From Pseudomonas chlororaphis subsp. aurantiaca (GTDB taxonomy: Bacteria > Pseudomonadota > Gammaproteobacteria > Pseudomonadales > Pseudomonadaceae), in NCBI RefSeq assembly GCF_013466605.1, contig NZ_CP059162.1, positions 3,906,001 to 3,970,000 of the forward strand: a stretch of 64,000 nucleotides of DNA. Direction: 5' to 3'. Below, piece after piece: positions 18,834 to 28,240 of this stretch (position 1 is its first letter; every line of letters starts with the position of its first letter). The position numbers and the translations under genes were made by a program. The notes under the pieces were generated by a model, which was given only the letters and a program-made list of their open reading frames with translations, was not told where the DNA came from and searched no databases.

Positions 18834-19325
18834 CTACAGGGTCTTGTTCCAGAACAGCATCCGGCCATGGCTCGGGTCGAGCCTGGCGTCGTCGAAGCCG
18901 AACTTGCGGTAGGACGCCTGGGCCACCGCGTTGCCCTCCAGCACTTCCAGGGTGATCTTGCAGCAGCCGCGCTGGCGGGCAATCTCCTCGACCTTCTGCA
19001 GCATCTTCTGGCTCAGGCCCAGGCCGCGGAATTTATCGATCACCGACACGTCGTGCACATTGACCAGCGGCCGGCCGGCAAAGGTGGAAAAACCCTCGAA
19101 GCAATTCACCAGCCCGGCCGGTTCGCCACCGACAAAGGCCAGCACGCTGAAAGCATGGGGGCGCTTGGCCAGTTCGCCGGGCAATTGCCGCAACAGATCG
19201 GCGTCCAGCGGCTGGCCGCCACCCATCGGGTCCTGGGCATAGTGATTAAGCACCAGGGCGATTGCCTCGGCGTGTACCGGGTTGGTGTAGCTGGCCTGGA
19301 GTACCAATACGTCTGCAACGTCCAT
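18834..19325 (-). CDS. GNAT-family N-acetyltransferase
   Basis: A 163-residue acetyltransferase. The acetyl-CoA motif appears as VSVIDKFRGLGLSQKMLQKV, followed by the beta5/alpha4 segment KITLEVLEGNAVAQASYRKF and a short GFDDARLD tail. The substrate is not identifiable. I start at the ATG 19325 (MDVADVL), which has GAGGAC in front; a TTG twelve bases upstream is less likely. It follows chrA on the same strand with a 21-base gap, so the two may share a transcript. Confidence 0.85.
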   Translation of the reverse strand: MDVADVLVLQASYTNPVHAEAIALVLNHYAQDPMGGGQPLDADLLRQLPGELAKRPHAFSVLAFVGGEPAGLVNCFEGFSTFAGRPLVNVHDVSVIDKFRGLGLSQKMLQKVEEIARQRGCCKITLEVLEGNAVAQASYRKFGFDDARLDPSHGRMLFWNKTL

Positions 19326-19419
19326 GTCTGTCCTCAACAGTTATTGATCCGGGCGGGTCCCCGGGAGAGCGATTGTAAACATCGGCACATGACCAAACGA
19401 GCGGCTAGCGCGTCAAGCG

Positions 19420-20025
19420 CTACCGTTCTTTTTCCTCGACCGCCTCCGCGCCCCAGATCTGCGCTTCGCTCCAGCCCAGCTCGGCAAAGTCCTCGGCGCG
19501 CAGGGCCGCCTCGCCCGCGCAGAAGAACTCGTCCAGCTGCGGCGGCGCCACCCGGGTGCCACTGAGCATGGCGTGCACCTGGCCACGGTGATGCAACTGG
19601 TGCGCGAACAGGTGCGAAAGCATGCGCAGCCGGGTATCGCGCTGCGGTTTTTCCCGGGCGATGGTGACGATACGCGCAAGGTCCACATCCCGCTGCTGCT
19701 CGCAGTAGGCGATCAGCCGGCGGTCCACCAGCGCCTGCTCTCGCCGCAGGTCGGCGGCCTGGTCGAAAGGTTCCTCAATCTCGAAAAACACATAGCAGTC
19801 GGCCCGTGGCGCCTCGCCGCGCAGCTCCCGCTCCAGCGCGTCGACGTAGAACCAGTCGCAGGTGAGGATGTGGTTGAGGGTGGCTTTGAGGCTGGGAAAG
19901 AAGCTCACCCGCGGCGCCGCCAGCTCGCTCGGGGTGAGTGTTTCCCAGGCCTTGCCCAGGCGGTGATTGGCCCAGGCGTTCTGGTAAGCCATGGTCAGCA
20001 GATGATGGGACAGGGGCTGGTTCAC
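19420..20025 (-). CDS. DinB-family protein
   Basis: A 201-residue four-helix-bundle protein of the DinB/YfiT type. The opening is LLTMAYQNAWANHRLGKAWE, and the three metal-ligand histidines are seen in TLNHILTCDWFY and FAHQLHHRGQVHAML. Some relatives are thiol transferases; most are uncharacterised. The start is the GTG at 20025 (reading NQPLSHHLL), with AAGGGAGA at good spacing. An open frame further upstream has no ribosome-binding site. Confidence 0.85.
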   Translation of the reverse strand: MNQPLSHHLLTMAYQNAWANHRLGKAWETLTPSELAAPRVSFFPSLKATLNHILTCDWFYVDALERELRGEAPRADCYVFFEIEEPFDQAADLRREQALVDRRLIAYCEQQRDVDLARIVTIAREKPQRDTRLRMLSHLFAHQLHHRGQVHAMLSGTRVAPPQLDEFFCAGEAALRAEDFAELGWSEAQIWGAEAVEEKER

Positions 20026-20057
20026 GGTCAGGTCTCCCTTGTAATGATCAGGCGTGT

Positions 20058-21170
20058 TCAGCCGAAACGCTGCAGCTGCATCTCCTTCAGACGACTGAGG
20101 GTACGGCGGAATGGAAACTCCAGGTAGCCCTCGGTGTACAACGCCTCCATCGGCACCCGCGCCTCGAGGTACAGCGGCACCTTGCGGTCGTAGCACTCGT
20201 CCACCAGGGCGATGAACCGCCGCACACTGTCATCGTGGATCGACAGCTGCGGCAGCTCGCGATCGCCGGCCACGACTCGCTCGGCGCCGTCCTCGGTGCC
20301 CCGGGCAATCCGTCCCGGGCGCTGTTGCGCACTGAGTTCGGGCACTTCGCTGAGCAGGATCGCGCTGAAACGGTCGCACAGGGCCATGAAGTCCATGGCG
20401 GCGAACGGCTGCTCGCACAGGTCGGCGAAACGGCACCAGAGCACCCGCTCGCTGGTCTTGATCACCTGGACCTCGCGGTAACCCACCGGCAACACCGCGC
20501 TGGACGCCGCCTGCCCCGCCGCCAGTTGTTCGAACACCGGGCCCAGGGCGCTCGGTTGGCCGTCCGGGGTCACCCAATAACGCTGGGTCAGCGCCCCCGG
20601 GTGCAGGCGATGGTCCTGGGCGCCATCCACCGCCACCACCTGCATATGCGCCTCGATCGCGGCGATCGCCGGCAGGAAACGCTCGCGGTTGAAGCCATCG
20701 GCATACAGCTGTTGCGGCGGCTGGTTGGAGGTGCAGACCATCACCACGCCCTGTTCGAACATCACTTGGAACAGGCGACCGAGAATGATCGCGTCGCCGA
20801 TGTCGTTGACGAACAGCTCGTCGAAACACAGCACCCGCACCTCTTCGCTCAGCTCCCGGGCCAGGGCCTGCAGCGGGTCGGCGGTGCCGGTCAACTGGAA
20901 CGAACGCTGGTGGACCCAGCCCATGAAATGGTGGAAGTGCTGACGCCGCGCCGGCACCTCGAGGCTTTGATAGAACTGGTCCATCAGCCAGGTCTTGCCC
21001 CGTCCCACGGGGCCCCACAGATAGACCCCGGTGATCGACTTGCGCCCTTCATGCAGGGCGACATGGCACTGCTGCAGGGCCAGCATCGCCCGCTCCTGGG
21101 CCTCGTCGGCGACAAAACCGCGCTCCTGGAGGGCGTACTGATAGGCGCTGAGGGGAGAATCGAAAGGCAT
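20058..21170 (-). CDS. zapE: Cell-division ATPase ZapE (AFG1 family)
   Basis: A 370-residue AFG1-like AAA+ protein. Walker A is GPVGRGKTWLMD, Walker B is LCFDELFVNDIGDA, and the family blocks FHHFMGWVHQ, CTSNQPPQQLY and RFADLCEQPFAAMDF are present. ZapE binds the Z ring under low-oxygen or stress growth in E. coli; mitochondrial AFG1 acts in membrane-protein quality control. The ATG at 21170 (MPFDSPLSAYQY) is the natural family start; upstream in-frame codons are extra. The same-strand neighbour DinB follows after 32 bases. Confidence 0.92.
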   Translation of the reverse strand: MPFDSPLSAYQYALQERGFVADEAQERAMLALQQCHVALHEGRKSITGVYLWGPVGRGKTWLMDQFYQSLEVPARRQHFHHFMGWVHQRSFQLTGTADPLQALARELSEEVRVLCFDELFVNDIGDAIILGRLFQVMFEQGVVMVCTSNQPPQQLYADGFNRERFLPAIAAIEAHMQVVAVDGAQDHRLHPGALTQRYWVTPDGQPSALGPVFEQLAAGQAASSAVLPVGYREVQVIKTSERVLWCRFADLCEQPFAAMDFMALCDRFSAILLSEVPELSAQQRPGRIARGTEDGAERVVAGDRELPQLSIHDDSVRRFIALVDECYDRKVPLYLEARVPMEALYTEGYLEFPFRRTLSRLKEMQLQRFG

Positions 21171-21275
21171 GGGGTCCACGCATCCGCAAATGGGCCCGCA
21201 GTATGCCATGCCCCATCTTGCGTCGGGATGCCGCCCAGGTCGATCGCAGGCTTCGCCAGCGGCTACATTGTGCGG

Positions 21276-21617
21276 CTACAGCGAGATATCCAGCCGGGCG
21301 ATCTTGCCCTGCTCGTCGAGCCGGAACACGTAGCGCAATTCCAGCGGGCTGCCGGGGAAGCTGCCGGAGATCAGGTTGTCCACCAGCACCTTGCCGGTGC
21401 GCTGCTGGACCTTGAGCACCTCGAGCCGTGGCTGGTAACGGCGGGCGGTGTCTTCCATCCATTGGGCGATGGCCCGGGTGCCGGCCTGATGCTGGCCCTC
21501 ATCGAACACCTGGGCGTCTTCGGCGAAGAAACTGGCGACCGCCGAACTGTCACGACCATTGGTGGCCGCGAGGTAGGCGGCGATGGCCGGTGCGAGAGAA
21601 GTGACTGTGCTGGACAT
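21276..21617 (-). CDS. NTF2/SnoaL-like small protein
   Basis: A 113-residue protein with the cone-shaped NTF2 fold pattern. An N-terminal helix (AIAAYLAATNGRDSSAVASF) is followed by FFAEDAQVFDEG and IAQWMEDTARRYQPRLEVL, and long beta strands end with LDEQGKIARLDISL. Such proteins are isomerases, ketosteroid-like enzymes or binding proteins; no catalytic triad can be assigned. It lies 54 bases downstream of the WYL-domain regulator on the same strand and may be its target. Confidence 0.8.
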   Translation of the reverse strand: MSSTVTSLAPAIAAYLAATNGRDSSAVASFFAEDAQVFDEGQHQAGTRAIAQWMEDTARRYQPRLEVLKVQQRTGKVLVDNLISGSFPGSPLELRYVFRLDEQGKIARLDISL

Positions 21618-21671
21618 GGTGCTGCGGCTCCTTGTTTATCATTGCTGGAGCCATGCTAAAACGCCGTCGCG

Positions 21672-22388
21672 TCAATTCTTGTCAGGAGTGAAACGCCCGG
21701 CATCGTCCAGTTGCATGCGCTGGCGCCAGGTGCGCAACAGGTCGCTGCGGCGCCCCGGATATCGCTGGCCCTGCTCGCTCGCGGCGGCGATCCGGTCGGT
21801 GCGAAAAGTGCGGAAATCGTCGCGCAGCTCACACCAGGCGACTATCACCCGCGCCTCGTTCATGAAGCCCAGGGCCAGCGGCCAGATCAGGCGCTGGCTG
21901 GGGGTCTTGTTCACGTCGGCGTAATCGATGTGCAGCTTGGCCTGCTCGCGGATCGCCTGACGAAATACATTCAGCGGCACCACGTTTTCCGGATAGCGGT
22001 ATGCCGGCGGGCCGGGCAGCACCGTCGGGTTGTGCAAGGCTTCCTGGGCCGCCGGGGCCAGCACCGCGGCGATCTTCGCCAGGGCATCGGCGGCGGCCTT
22101 GCCGAGTACCTCGTCGCCACGCTGGTCGACATAACGCAGGCCGAGGACGATGGCCTCGGTCTCGTCGGCGTTGAGCATCAGCGGCGGCAGAAACAGGCCG
22201 CTGCGCAGCACATAGCCGATCCCGGCCTCGCCATGGATCGGCGCGCCCAGGGCCGTCAGCTCGGCGATATCGCGGTACAGGGTGCGCTCGGACACCTCCA
22301 GCTCGGCCGCCAGCGCCGCGGCGGTCACCGGGCAGCGCTTGCCGCGCAGCACTTGCAACAAGGTCAACAAACGAGTGGTGCGCGACAC
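21672..22388 (-). CDS. YafY-type regulator with HTH and WYL domains
   Basis: A 238-residue regulator. The N-terminal helix-turn-helix is of the DeoR/HTH_11 type (VTAAALAAELEVSERTLYRD), and a WYL-type ligand-binding domain follows from about residue 135 (LHIDYADVNKTPSQRLIWPL, with FRTDRI). The start codon is GTG at 22388. Regulators of this group often control an adjacent small enzyme gene, here the NTF2-like gene. Confidence 0.87.
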   Translation of the reverse strand: MSRTTRLLTLLQVLRGKRCPVTAAALAAELEVSERTLYRDIAELTALGAPIHGEAGIGYVLRSGLFLPPLMLNADETEAIVLGLRYVDQRGDEVLGKAAADALAKIAAVLAPAAQEALHNPTVLPGPPAYRYPENVVPLNVFRQAIREQAKLHIDYADVNKTPSQRLIWPLALGFMNEARVIVAWCELRDDFRTFRTDRIAAASEQGQRYPGRRSDLLRTWRQRMQLDDAGRFTPDKN

Positions 22389-22482
22389 GTCATCAGGCTC
22401 GGCAGGGAAAGATCGGCGCAGCTTAGCAGAGCCCCCTGTCAGGATCTGTCAGTAGCGATCAGCGCCAACGATTCGTGGAACC

Positions 22483-22555
22483 TGTAGCCACTGCCGAGCC
22501 CGCGAGGCTGCGATCGGCAACGCAGTTGCCGCAAACCGGATGCCTGCGGCAATCC
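22483..22555. repeat. Decayed REP-like palindrome
   Basis: TGTAGCCACTGCCGAG and downstream GCCTGCGGCAATCCCGC resemble the REP arms near 6.2 kb, but with many mismatches. It lies between the converging regions of speB and the regulator. Confidence 0.45.
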
Positions 22556-22572
22556 CGCGCCCGCTTCCCGCC

Positions 22573-23532
22573 CTACCGATCGACCTTATGCCGCGCCGCA
22601 TACAGGCAGAGCATTTCCATCGCCAGGGTGGCCGCCGCCAGCGAGGTGATTTCCGCGCTGTCATAGGCGGGGGCCACTTCCACCACGTCCATGCCCACCA
22701 GGTTGATGCCACGCAGGCCACCGAGGATCTCCAGCGCCTGCAGCGTGCTCAGGCCGCCGCACACCGGAGTGCCGGTACCGGGGGCGAAGGCCGGGTCGAG
22801 GCAGTCGATGTCGAAGGTCAAGTACACCGGCTGCTCGCCGACCCGCTGGCGGATCGCCTCGACGATCGCTTCGCAACCGCGCCGATGCACCTGCCGCGCA
22901 TCCAGCACCTGGAACCCCTGGTGATCGTCATTGGTGGTGCGCAGGCCGATCTGCACCGACCGCGCCGGGTCCACCAGCCCTTCCCTGGCCGCGTGCCAGA
23001 ACATGGTGCCGTGGTCGATGCGCTTGCCCTCTTCGTCCGGCCAGGTATCGCTGTGGGCATCGAAGTGGATCAGCGCCAGCGGACCGTGCTTGCGCGCATG
23101 GGCCTTGAGCAGCGGATAGGTGATGAAGTGGTCGCCGCCGAAGGTCAGCATCGCGCTGCCGCTGCCGAGGATCTGCTCGGCATGGGCCTCGATGCGCTCC
23201 GGCACCGACTGCGGCACCCCGGAATCGAAGGCGCAATCGCCGTAGTCGACCACCGCCAAATGGTCGAACGGATCGAACGTCCACGGCCAGTGGCGCTCCC
23301 AGGCGATGCCGGTGGAGGCCGCGCGAATCCCCCGTGGGCCGAAACGCGCGCCGGGGCGGTTGCTGGTGGCGGTATCGAACGGCACGCCGCTGACCGCCAC
23401 ATCCACCCCGCGCAGGTCGCGGCTGTAGCGGCGGCGCATGAAGCTGGTGATGCCGGCGTAGGTGCTTTCGGCGGCGGTGCCGTACAGGCTGTCACGGGTC
23501 AGGGCCTGGTCGTTGCGGTTGGCGATATCCAT
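22573..23532 (-). CDS. speB: Agmatinase / guanidinobutyrase family ureohydrolase
   Basis: A 319-residue ureohydrolase with all manganese-binding motifs: GGDHF, HFDAHSDTW and DIDCLDPAFAPGTGTP, plus GMDVVEVAPAYD. The sequence closely parallels E. coli SpeB, which hydrolyses agmatine to putrescine and urea. Pseudomonas relatives with this exact layout include GbuA, a 4-guanidinobutyrate hydrolase. A LysR gene diverges from it, as gbuR does from gbuA in P. aeruginosa, so guanidinobutyrase is a real alternative and the symbol is provisional. Confidence 0.8.
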   Translation of the reverse strand: MDIANRNDQALTRDSLYGTAAESTYAGITSFMRRRYSRDLRGVDVAVSGVPFDTATSNRPGARFGPRGIRAASTGIAWERHWPWTFDPFDHLAVVDYGDCAFDSGVPQSVPERIEAHAEQILGSGSAMLTFGGDHFITYPLLKAHARKHGPLALIHFDAHSDTWPDEEGKRIDHGTMFWHAAREGLVDPARSVQIGLRTTNDDHQGFQVLDARQVHRRGCEAIVEAIRQRVGEQPVYLTFDIDCLDPAFAPGTGTPVCGGLSTLQALEILGGLRGINLVGMDVVEVAPAYDSAEITSLAAATLAMEMLCLYAARHKVDR

Positions 23533-23683
23533 GGATGCGTCCTTATGGTGGGCAGCTAACGAAGGGTTGCAGATATCCCCGCGCTGACGGCCCTCGAGGA
23601 ATCTGTGGCGGCAGCTTGCACCGGTCGATACATTGGAAAAATATCAAGCGTATTAACCTGACATTCGCCCGGAGTAATGTTTG

Positions 23684-24610
23684 ATGCTCGGCCAACTGCA
23701 CGACCTCGACCTGCACCTGCTGCGCCTGTTCGTCTGTGTGGTCGAATGCGGCGGCTTCAGCGCCGCCCAGGGCGAACTGGGGTTGAGCCAGTCGAGCATC
23801 AGCCAGCAGATGGCCAAGCTGGAAACCCGCCTCGGCTATCGCCTGTGCAGCCGTGGCAAGGGAGGCTTTCGCCTGACACCCAAGGGCGAACAACTGCTGC
23901 TGGCGACCCGCAGCCTGTTCGACTCCATCGAGCAGTTTCGCCATCAGTCCAACGGGGTGGCCGGGCGTTTGCTCGGCGAGGTGCGCCTGGGCCTGTCGGA
24001 GGCGCTCGACCCGGCGGTGTTGCAGAAAGTCGCCGAGGCGATCCGGCGCTTTCGCCAGCGCGACGAATCGGTGCGCATCGAGATGCTGAGCGCCATGACC
24101 GGCGAGATGGAACGCCTGCTGTTGCAGCAGCGCCTGGACCTGGCGATCGGCTATTTCTCCAAGGTGCAGAGTGCCTTCGATTACCGGCAGCTGTTCACGG
24201 AAACCCAGCACCTGTACTGCGGGCGCGGCCATCCGCTGTTCGCTCAGGACAACCCGGACCTGGACGAACTGCATCGCGCCGACAAGGTCGACCACAGCTA
24301 CCGACTGCCGAGAAACGACGAGCCGTTGCGGGGCGTGCCCGGCTCGGCCTGTTCCCAGCAGGTCGAGGCCACCCTCACCTTCATCCTCTCGGGCCAGCAT
24401 ATCGGCTATCTGCCCAGCCACTTTGCCCGCGCCTGGGAAGACCAGGGCCTGCTCAAGGCCTTGCGCCCGCGGGAGTTGAGCTACGACGTCGGCTTCTACC
24501 TGGCCCGCCACCGCGCCCAGGCTCCCGGCGATGCGCAGCAGGCCTTCGAGGAAGACCTGCTGGCCGCCTTCGGGCAAGCGCCGCATCCGCTAGCCGCTAC
24601 CGTCGATTGA
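23684..24610 (+). CDS. LysR-family regulator beside the ureohydrolase gene
   Basis: A 308-residue LysR protein. The N-terminal helix-turn-helix is GGFSAAQGELGLSQSSISQQ with MAKLETRLGYRLCSR after it, followed by a two-lobed effector-binding domain. It diverges from the agmatinase gene with about 150 bases between them. By analogy with gbuR/gbuA it probably activates that gene in response to the guanidino substrate; this is inference. GGAG at 23671 supports ATG 23684. The nucleobase permease downstream may belong to the same regulon. Confidence 0.85.
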   Translation: MLGQLHDLDLHLLRLFVCVVECGGFSAAQGELGLSQSSISQQMAKLETRLGYRLCSRGKGGFRLTPKGEQLLLATRSLFDSIEQFRHQSNGVAGRLLGEVRLGLSEALDPAVLQKVAEAIRRFRQRDESVRIEMLSAMTGEMERLLLQQRLDLAIGYFSKVQSAFDYRQLFTETQHLYCGRGHPLFAQDNPDLDELHRADKVDHSYRLPRNDEPLRGVPGSACSQQVEATLTFILSGQHIGYLPSHFARAWEDQGLLKALRPRELSYDVGFYLARHRAQAPGDAQQAFEEDLLAAFGQAPHPLAATVD

Positions 24611-24787
24611 AGTTTCAGCCGGCAACGCGCTTTGCTCTTCTGACCCGTTCACCTTTCTGGCATCCTGCGCCTCCATTTTTCCGACCGGGTTCGCAGATTT
24701 TGCCTTACGTCCTCCGACAGCCCGCGTCGTGCCCCTTTTCTTCACGTGTTTCATGCCCTATCGACACGTCATTGGCAGGCTTTTCCC

Positions 24788-26227
24788 ATGACCGCACCTG
24801 ATCGCTCCACGCCGCGCTACAAGTCCGACCTGATCTATGGCCTGGAGGACCGCCCGCATTTCAGCGCGGCGATCTTCGCCGCGCTGCAACACGTGCTGGC
24901 GAGCTTTGTCGGCATCATCTCCCCGACCCTGATCTTCGGCGGCGTGCTGGGCCTGCAGAACGAAACGCCCTACCTGATCAGCATGGCGCTGTTCGTCTCG
25001 GGCCTGGGCACCTTCGTCCAGGCCCGGCGCCTGGGGCCGATCGGCTCCGGGCTGCTGTGCGTGCAGGGCACCAGCTTTTCCTTTATCAGCGTGCTGCTCA
25101 GCGCCGGGCTGATGGTCAAGGGCCGTGGCGGCAGCAACGAGGAGATCCTCTCGACCATCTTCGGCATCTGCTTCTGCGCGGCCTTTATCGAGATGTTCCT
25201 CAGCCAGTTCATCGGCAAGCTGCGCAAGCTGATCACCCCGGTGGTCACCGGCACCATCATCACCCTGATGGGCCTGTCGCTGATCAAGGTGGCGGTCACC
25301 GACATGGCCGGCGGCTTCGGTGCGCCGGACCTGGGCGCCGCCAGCAACCTCGGCCTGGCCGCCCTGGTGCTGCTGACCATCGTGATCCTCAACCGCTTCA
25401 GCCACCCGATGCTGCGCCTGGGCTCGATCGTCATCGGCCTGACCCTGGGCTTCGTGGTCGCCTGGCTGCTGGGCCGGGTCGATTTGGCGACGATGCCGGA
25501 AGTGCCGATGGTCAGCGTGCCGGTGCCGTTCAAGTACGGTTTCTCCTTCGACCTGATCGCCTTCATCCCGCTGGCGGTGATTTTCCTGATCTCGCCCCTG
25601 GAAGCGGCCGGCGACCTGACCGCCAACTCGATGATTTCCCAGCAGCCGGTCAAGGGCCCGCTGTACATCAAGCGCATCAAGTCCGGGCTGCTGGCCGACG
25701 GTTTCAACTCGATGGTGGCGGCGGTGTTCAACAGCCTGCCGATGGTCACCTTCGCCCAGAACAACGGGGTGATTCAGCTGACCGGCGTGGCCAGCCGCTA
25801 CGTGGCGTACTTCATCGCCGGCCTGCTGGTGCTGCTGGGGCTGTTCCCGGTGATCGGCGCGGTGCTGCAACTGATGCCCAAGCCGGTGCTGGGCGGCGCC
25901 ACCCTGATCATGTTCGGCACCGTGGCCGTGGCCGGGATCAAGATCCTCGCCGAAGCCGGGCTGCATCGACGCAATGTGCTGATCGTGGCCATTTCCCTGG
26001 GCATGGGCCTGGGCGTGGCGGCGGTGCCGGAAGTCCTGCGCGAACTGCCCAAGGCGCTGCACAACATCTTCGAATCACCGATCACCGTGGGCGCGATGTG
26101 CGCGATCCTGCTGAACATCTTCCTGCCGGAAGAATTCATCGAGCTGGAAGAAGACGAGTTCGACCCGGAAGCGGCGACCCTCAAGGTCATGCAGGACCCG
26201 GATGTAAGCACCAAGTCCATCGCCTGA
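24788..26227 (+). CDS. NCS2-family uracil/xanthine-type permease
   Basis: A 479-residue inner-membrane permease with about 14 membrane segments. NCS2 signatures are visible: GLEDRPHFSAAIFAALQHVL at the N-terminus, QGTSFSFISVLLSAG, SPLEAAGDLTANSMIS with the conserved Glu, and FNSLPMVTFAQNNGVIQLTG. The subgroup resembles xanthine/urate carriers such as XanP/UacT rather than UraA, but the substrate is not certain. I start at MTAPDRSTP (24788); the upstream in-frame codon lacks a ribosome-binding site. A REP pair follows. Confidence 0.87.
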   Translation: MTAPDRSTPRYKSDLIYGLEDRPHFSAAIFAALQHVLASFVGIISPTLIFGGVLGLQNETPYLISMALFVSGLGTFVQARRLGPIGSGLLCVQGTSFSFISVLLSAGLMVKGRGGSNEEILSTIFGICFCAAFIEMFLSQFIGKLRKLITPVVTGTIITLMGLSLIKVAVTDMAGGFGAPDLGAASNLGLAALVLLTIVILNRFSHPMLRLGSIVIGLTLGFVVAWLLGRVDLATMPEVPMVSVPVPFKYGFSFDLIAFIPLAVIFLISPLEAAGDLTANSMISQQPVKGPLYIKRIKSGLLADGFNSMVAAVFNSLPMVTFAQNNGVIQLTGVASRYVAYFIAGLLVLLGLFPVIGAVLQLMPKPVLGGATLIMFGTVAVAGIKILAEAGLHRRNVLIVAISLGMGLGVAAVPEVLRELPKALHNIFESPITVGAMCAILLNIFLPEEFIELEEDEFDPEAATLKVMQDPDVSTKSIA

Positions 26228-26240
26228 CCCAACACGCATC

Positions 26241-26355
26241 TGTAGGAGCAGCCGGTCGACGCTCGATTGCTCGCGATAGCATCGGTGGCGACGCTACCAG
26301 ATGGCAGGCCTCAAGCTCACTGCCGGCCTTATCGCCGGCAAGCCTGGCTCCTACA
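26241..26355. repeat. REP-type inverted repeat pair
   Basis: TGTAGGAGC at 26241 is mirrored by GGCTCCTACA ending at 26355, with inner palindromic GCCGGCCTTATCGCCGGCAA. This is the GTAGGAGC-type extragenic palindrome, a different class from the element at 6.2 kb. Confidence 0.75.
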
Positions 26356-26444
26356 GAAGAGGGTGCTCAAACAACCTCCGGTTTGTGGTGCAGATCTGGT
26401 CGCGCTAGATTCGCTACTGCCTCCTTTCCCGCAGAGAGCTTCCA

Positions 26445-26918
26445 ATGCGCAGATTCCTCGGCCTCACCCTTTCCTTGCTGTTGCTCAGCCTGAACGCCTG
26501 CGCCCTGTTTCCCCAGCACGATCCGCTGAATATCAATGTGGTCGGTATCGAACCCCTGCCCGGCCAGGACCTGGAAGTGCGTTTCGCAATCAAGCTGCGC
26601 CTGCAGAACCCCAACGAAACCGCGATCAACTACAACGGCGTGGCCCTGGACCTTGAGGTCAACGGCCGGCCGCTGGCCTCCGGGGTCAGCGACCAGAGCG
26701 GCAGCATCGGGCGCTTCTCCGAGGGCGTGCTGGTGGTGCCGGTCAGCGTCTCGGCCTTCGCCGTGCTGCGACAGACCCTGGGCCTGAGCCAGACGCAAAG
26801 CCTCGACGACCTGCCCTACGTGCTGCGCGGCAAGCTCGCCGGCGGCCCGTTCGGCACTATGCGTTTCGTCGAAAAAGGCCAGCTGAGCCTGCCGAAGACC
26901 GCCAACTTCACCTGGTAA
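26445..26918 (+). CDS. LEA14/WHy-domain lipoprotein
   Basis: A 157-residue lipoprotein. The signal peptide ends in the lipobox LNAC (Cys at about residue 20). The rest is a single WHy/LEA-2 beta-sandwich domain: NVVGIEPLPGQDLEVRFAIK, LRLQNPNETAINYNGVALDL, then a strand pair LVVPVSVSAFAVL. Such proteins are linked to desiccation or stress protection in plants and bacteria; the role in Pseudomonas is not established. It stands alone between two REP clusters. Confidence 0.85.
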   Translation: MRRFLGLTLSLLLLSLNACALFPQHDPLNINVVGIEPLPGQDLEVRFAIKLRLQNPNETAINYNGVALDLEVNGRPLASGVSDQSGSIGRFSEGVLVVPVSVSAFAVLRQTLGLSQTQSLDDLPYVLRGKLAGGPFGTMRFVEKGQLSLPKTANFTW

Positions 26919-26959
26919 TCGGGCGCGTAACGCTCGCAAATAGCTTATCCAGGCAGATC

Positions 26960-27075
26960 GCGGACTCAGGTTTTGCGGTTGCTACGCAACCGAGCGCAGC
27001 CTCGCAGGCTCGGCAGCGACTACACAGACACCGCGCCCCTGTAGCCGCTGGCGCAGCCTGCGACCGGGTGTGCAG
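26960..27075. repeat. REP-type palindromes, two to three partial copies
   Basis: GCAGCCTCGCAGGCTCGGCAGCGACTACA is followed at about 27041 by TGTAGCCGCTGGCGCAGCCT. The arms match those of the 6.2-kb REP pair with substitutions. They lie between the converging lipoprotein and glutaminase genes. Confidence 0.65.
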
Positions 27076-27107
27076 CGCCCGCAACCGGCCACAATGCTCC
27101 CGCCGTC

Positions 27108-28016
27108 CTAGAACACCGACCAGCCGATGCGCTGGCTCAGCAGTTCCAGCGCCGCCATGCCCACCAGGGAATTGCCCGCCGCATTCAATTCCGGCGACCA
27201 CACGCACACCGTGAACTGCCCCGGCACCACCGCGACGATACCGCCGCCCACGCCGCTCTTGCCCGGCAGGCCGACGCGGTAGGCGAAATTGCCAGCTTCG
27301 TCGTACAGGCCGCTGGTAGCCATGATCGAGTTGACCTGCTGGGTCTGGCGCGCCGTGAGGATCTGCTCGCCGCTGTGCTTGCAGAAGCCGTCGTTGGCCA
27401 GGAAGCAGAAGGCCCGCGCCAGGTCGATACAGCTCATGCGCAGCGCGCAGTGGCTGAAGTAGCTGCGCAGCACCGCCTCGACGTCGTTGTGGAAATTGCC
27501 GAAGGACTGCATCAGGTAGGCCATCGCCGCATTGCGCGCGCGGTGCTGGTATTCCGAATCGGCGACGCGGCCGTCCACCAGCACCTGCATGTTGCCGGAC
27601 AGGCGCCGCACGAAATCGCGCATGGACAGCGCCGGCGCGGCGAAGCGCGACTGGTTGATATCGCAGATCACCAGCGCCCCGGCATTGATGAACGGGTTGC
27701 GCGGACGGCCACGCTCGAACTCCAGCTGCACCAAGGAATTGAAGGGTTGCCCGGAAGGCTCATGCCCCAGGCGCTGCCAGATTGCCTCGCCGGAATGGCC
27801 GATGGCCTGCACCAGGCTGAACACCTTGGAAATGCTCTGCACCGAGAACGGCGTATCGGCATCACCGGCGCTGAACACCTGGCCATCGTTGCCATACACG
27901 GCAATCCCCAGCTGGTTGGCCGGCACGTCGGCCAGCGCCGGAATGTAGCTGGCCACTTTACCCTGGCCAATCAAGGGACGGACCTCGTCGAGGATCTCGT
28001 TCAACAACGCTTGCAT
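27108..28016 (-). CDS. glsB: Glutaminase (GlsA/GlsB serine-dependent family)
   Basis: A 302-residue glutaminase converting glutamine to glutamate and ammonia in the cytoplasm. The beta-lactamase-like active site Ser-x-x-Lys is [18 protein letters not shown]. Also visible are [12 protein letters not shown], the FLANDG segment and [20 protein letters not shown]. Length is standard for bacterial GlsB. It is followed by REP elements and preceded by a divergent LysR gene about 225 bases away. Confidence 0.93.
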   Translation of the reverse strand: MQALLNEILDEVRPLIGQGKVASYIPALADVPANQLGIAVYGNDGQVFSAGDADTPFSVQSISKVFSLVQAIGHSGEAIWQRLGHEPSGQPFNSLVQLEFERGRPRNPFINAGALVICDINQSRFAAPALSMRDFVRRLSGNMQVLVDGRVADSEYQHRARNAAMAYLMQSFGNFHNDVEAVLRSYFSHCALRMSCIDLARAFCFLANDGFCKHSGEQILTARQTQQVNSIMATSGLYDEAGNFAYRVGLPGKSGVGGGIVAVVPGQFTVCVWSPELNAAGNSLVGMAALELLSQRIGWSVF

Positions 28017-28240
28017 GTTCAGACTCGCACTTCGTGCCTCGCACCGCCGCGAAGCTACCGCTGCTAGACGCCCCCCGCCGCGTCGAGAACACAGTTGTCG
28101 TGGCTATCCCTCGCCCTCCCCCCATACAGCCCCTCGCGCGGGAGAAAAACCGGCGATAAAAATTATCCGCGGGCCGCGCATTTTTGATCGGGCAGAGCCG
28201 CAGCTGATAGGCTTTCCCCTACATTCGACAGGGAGCGCTC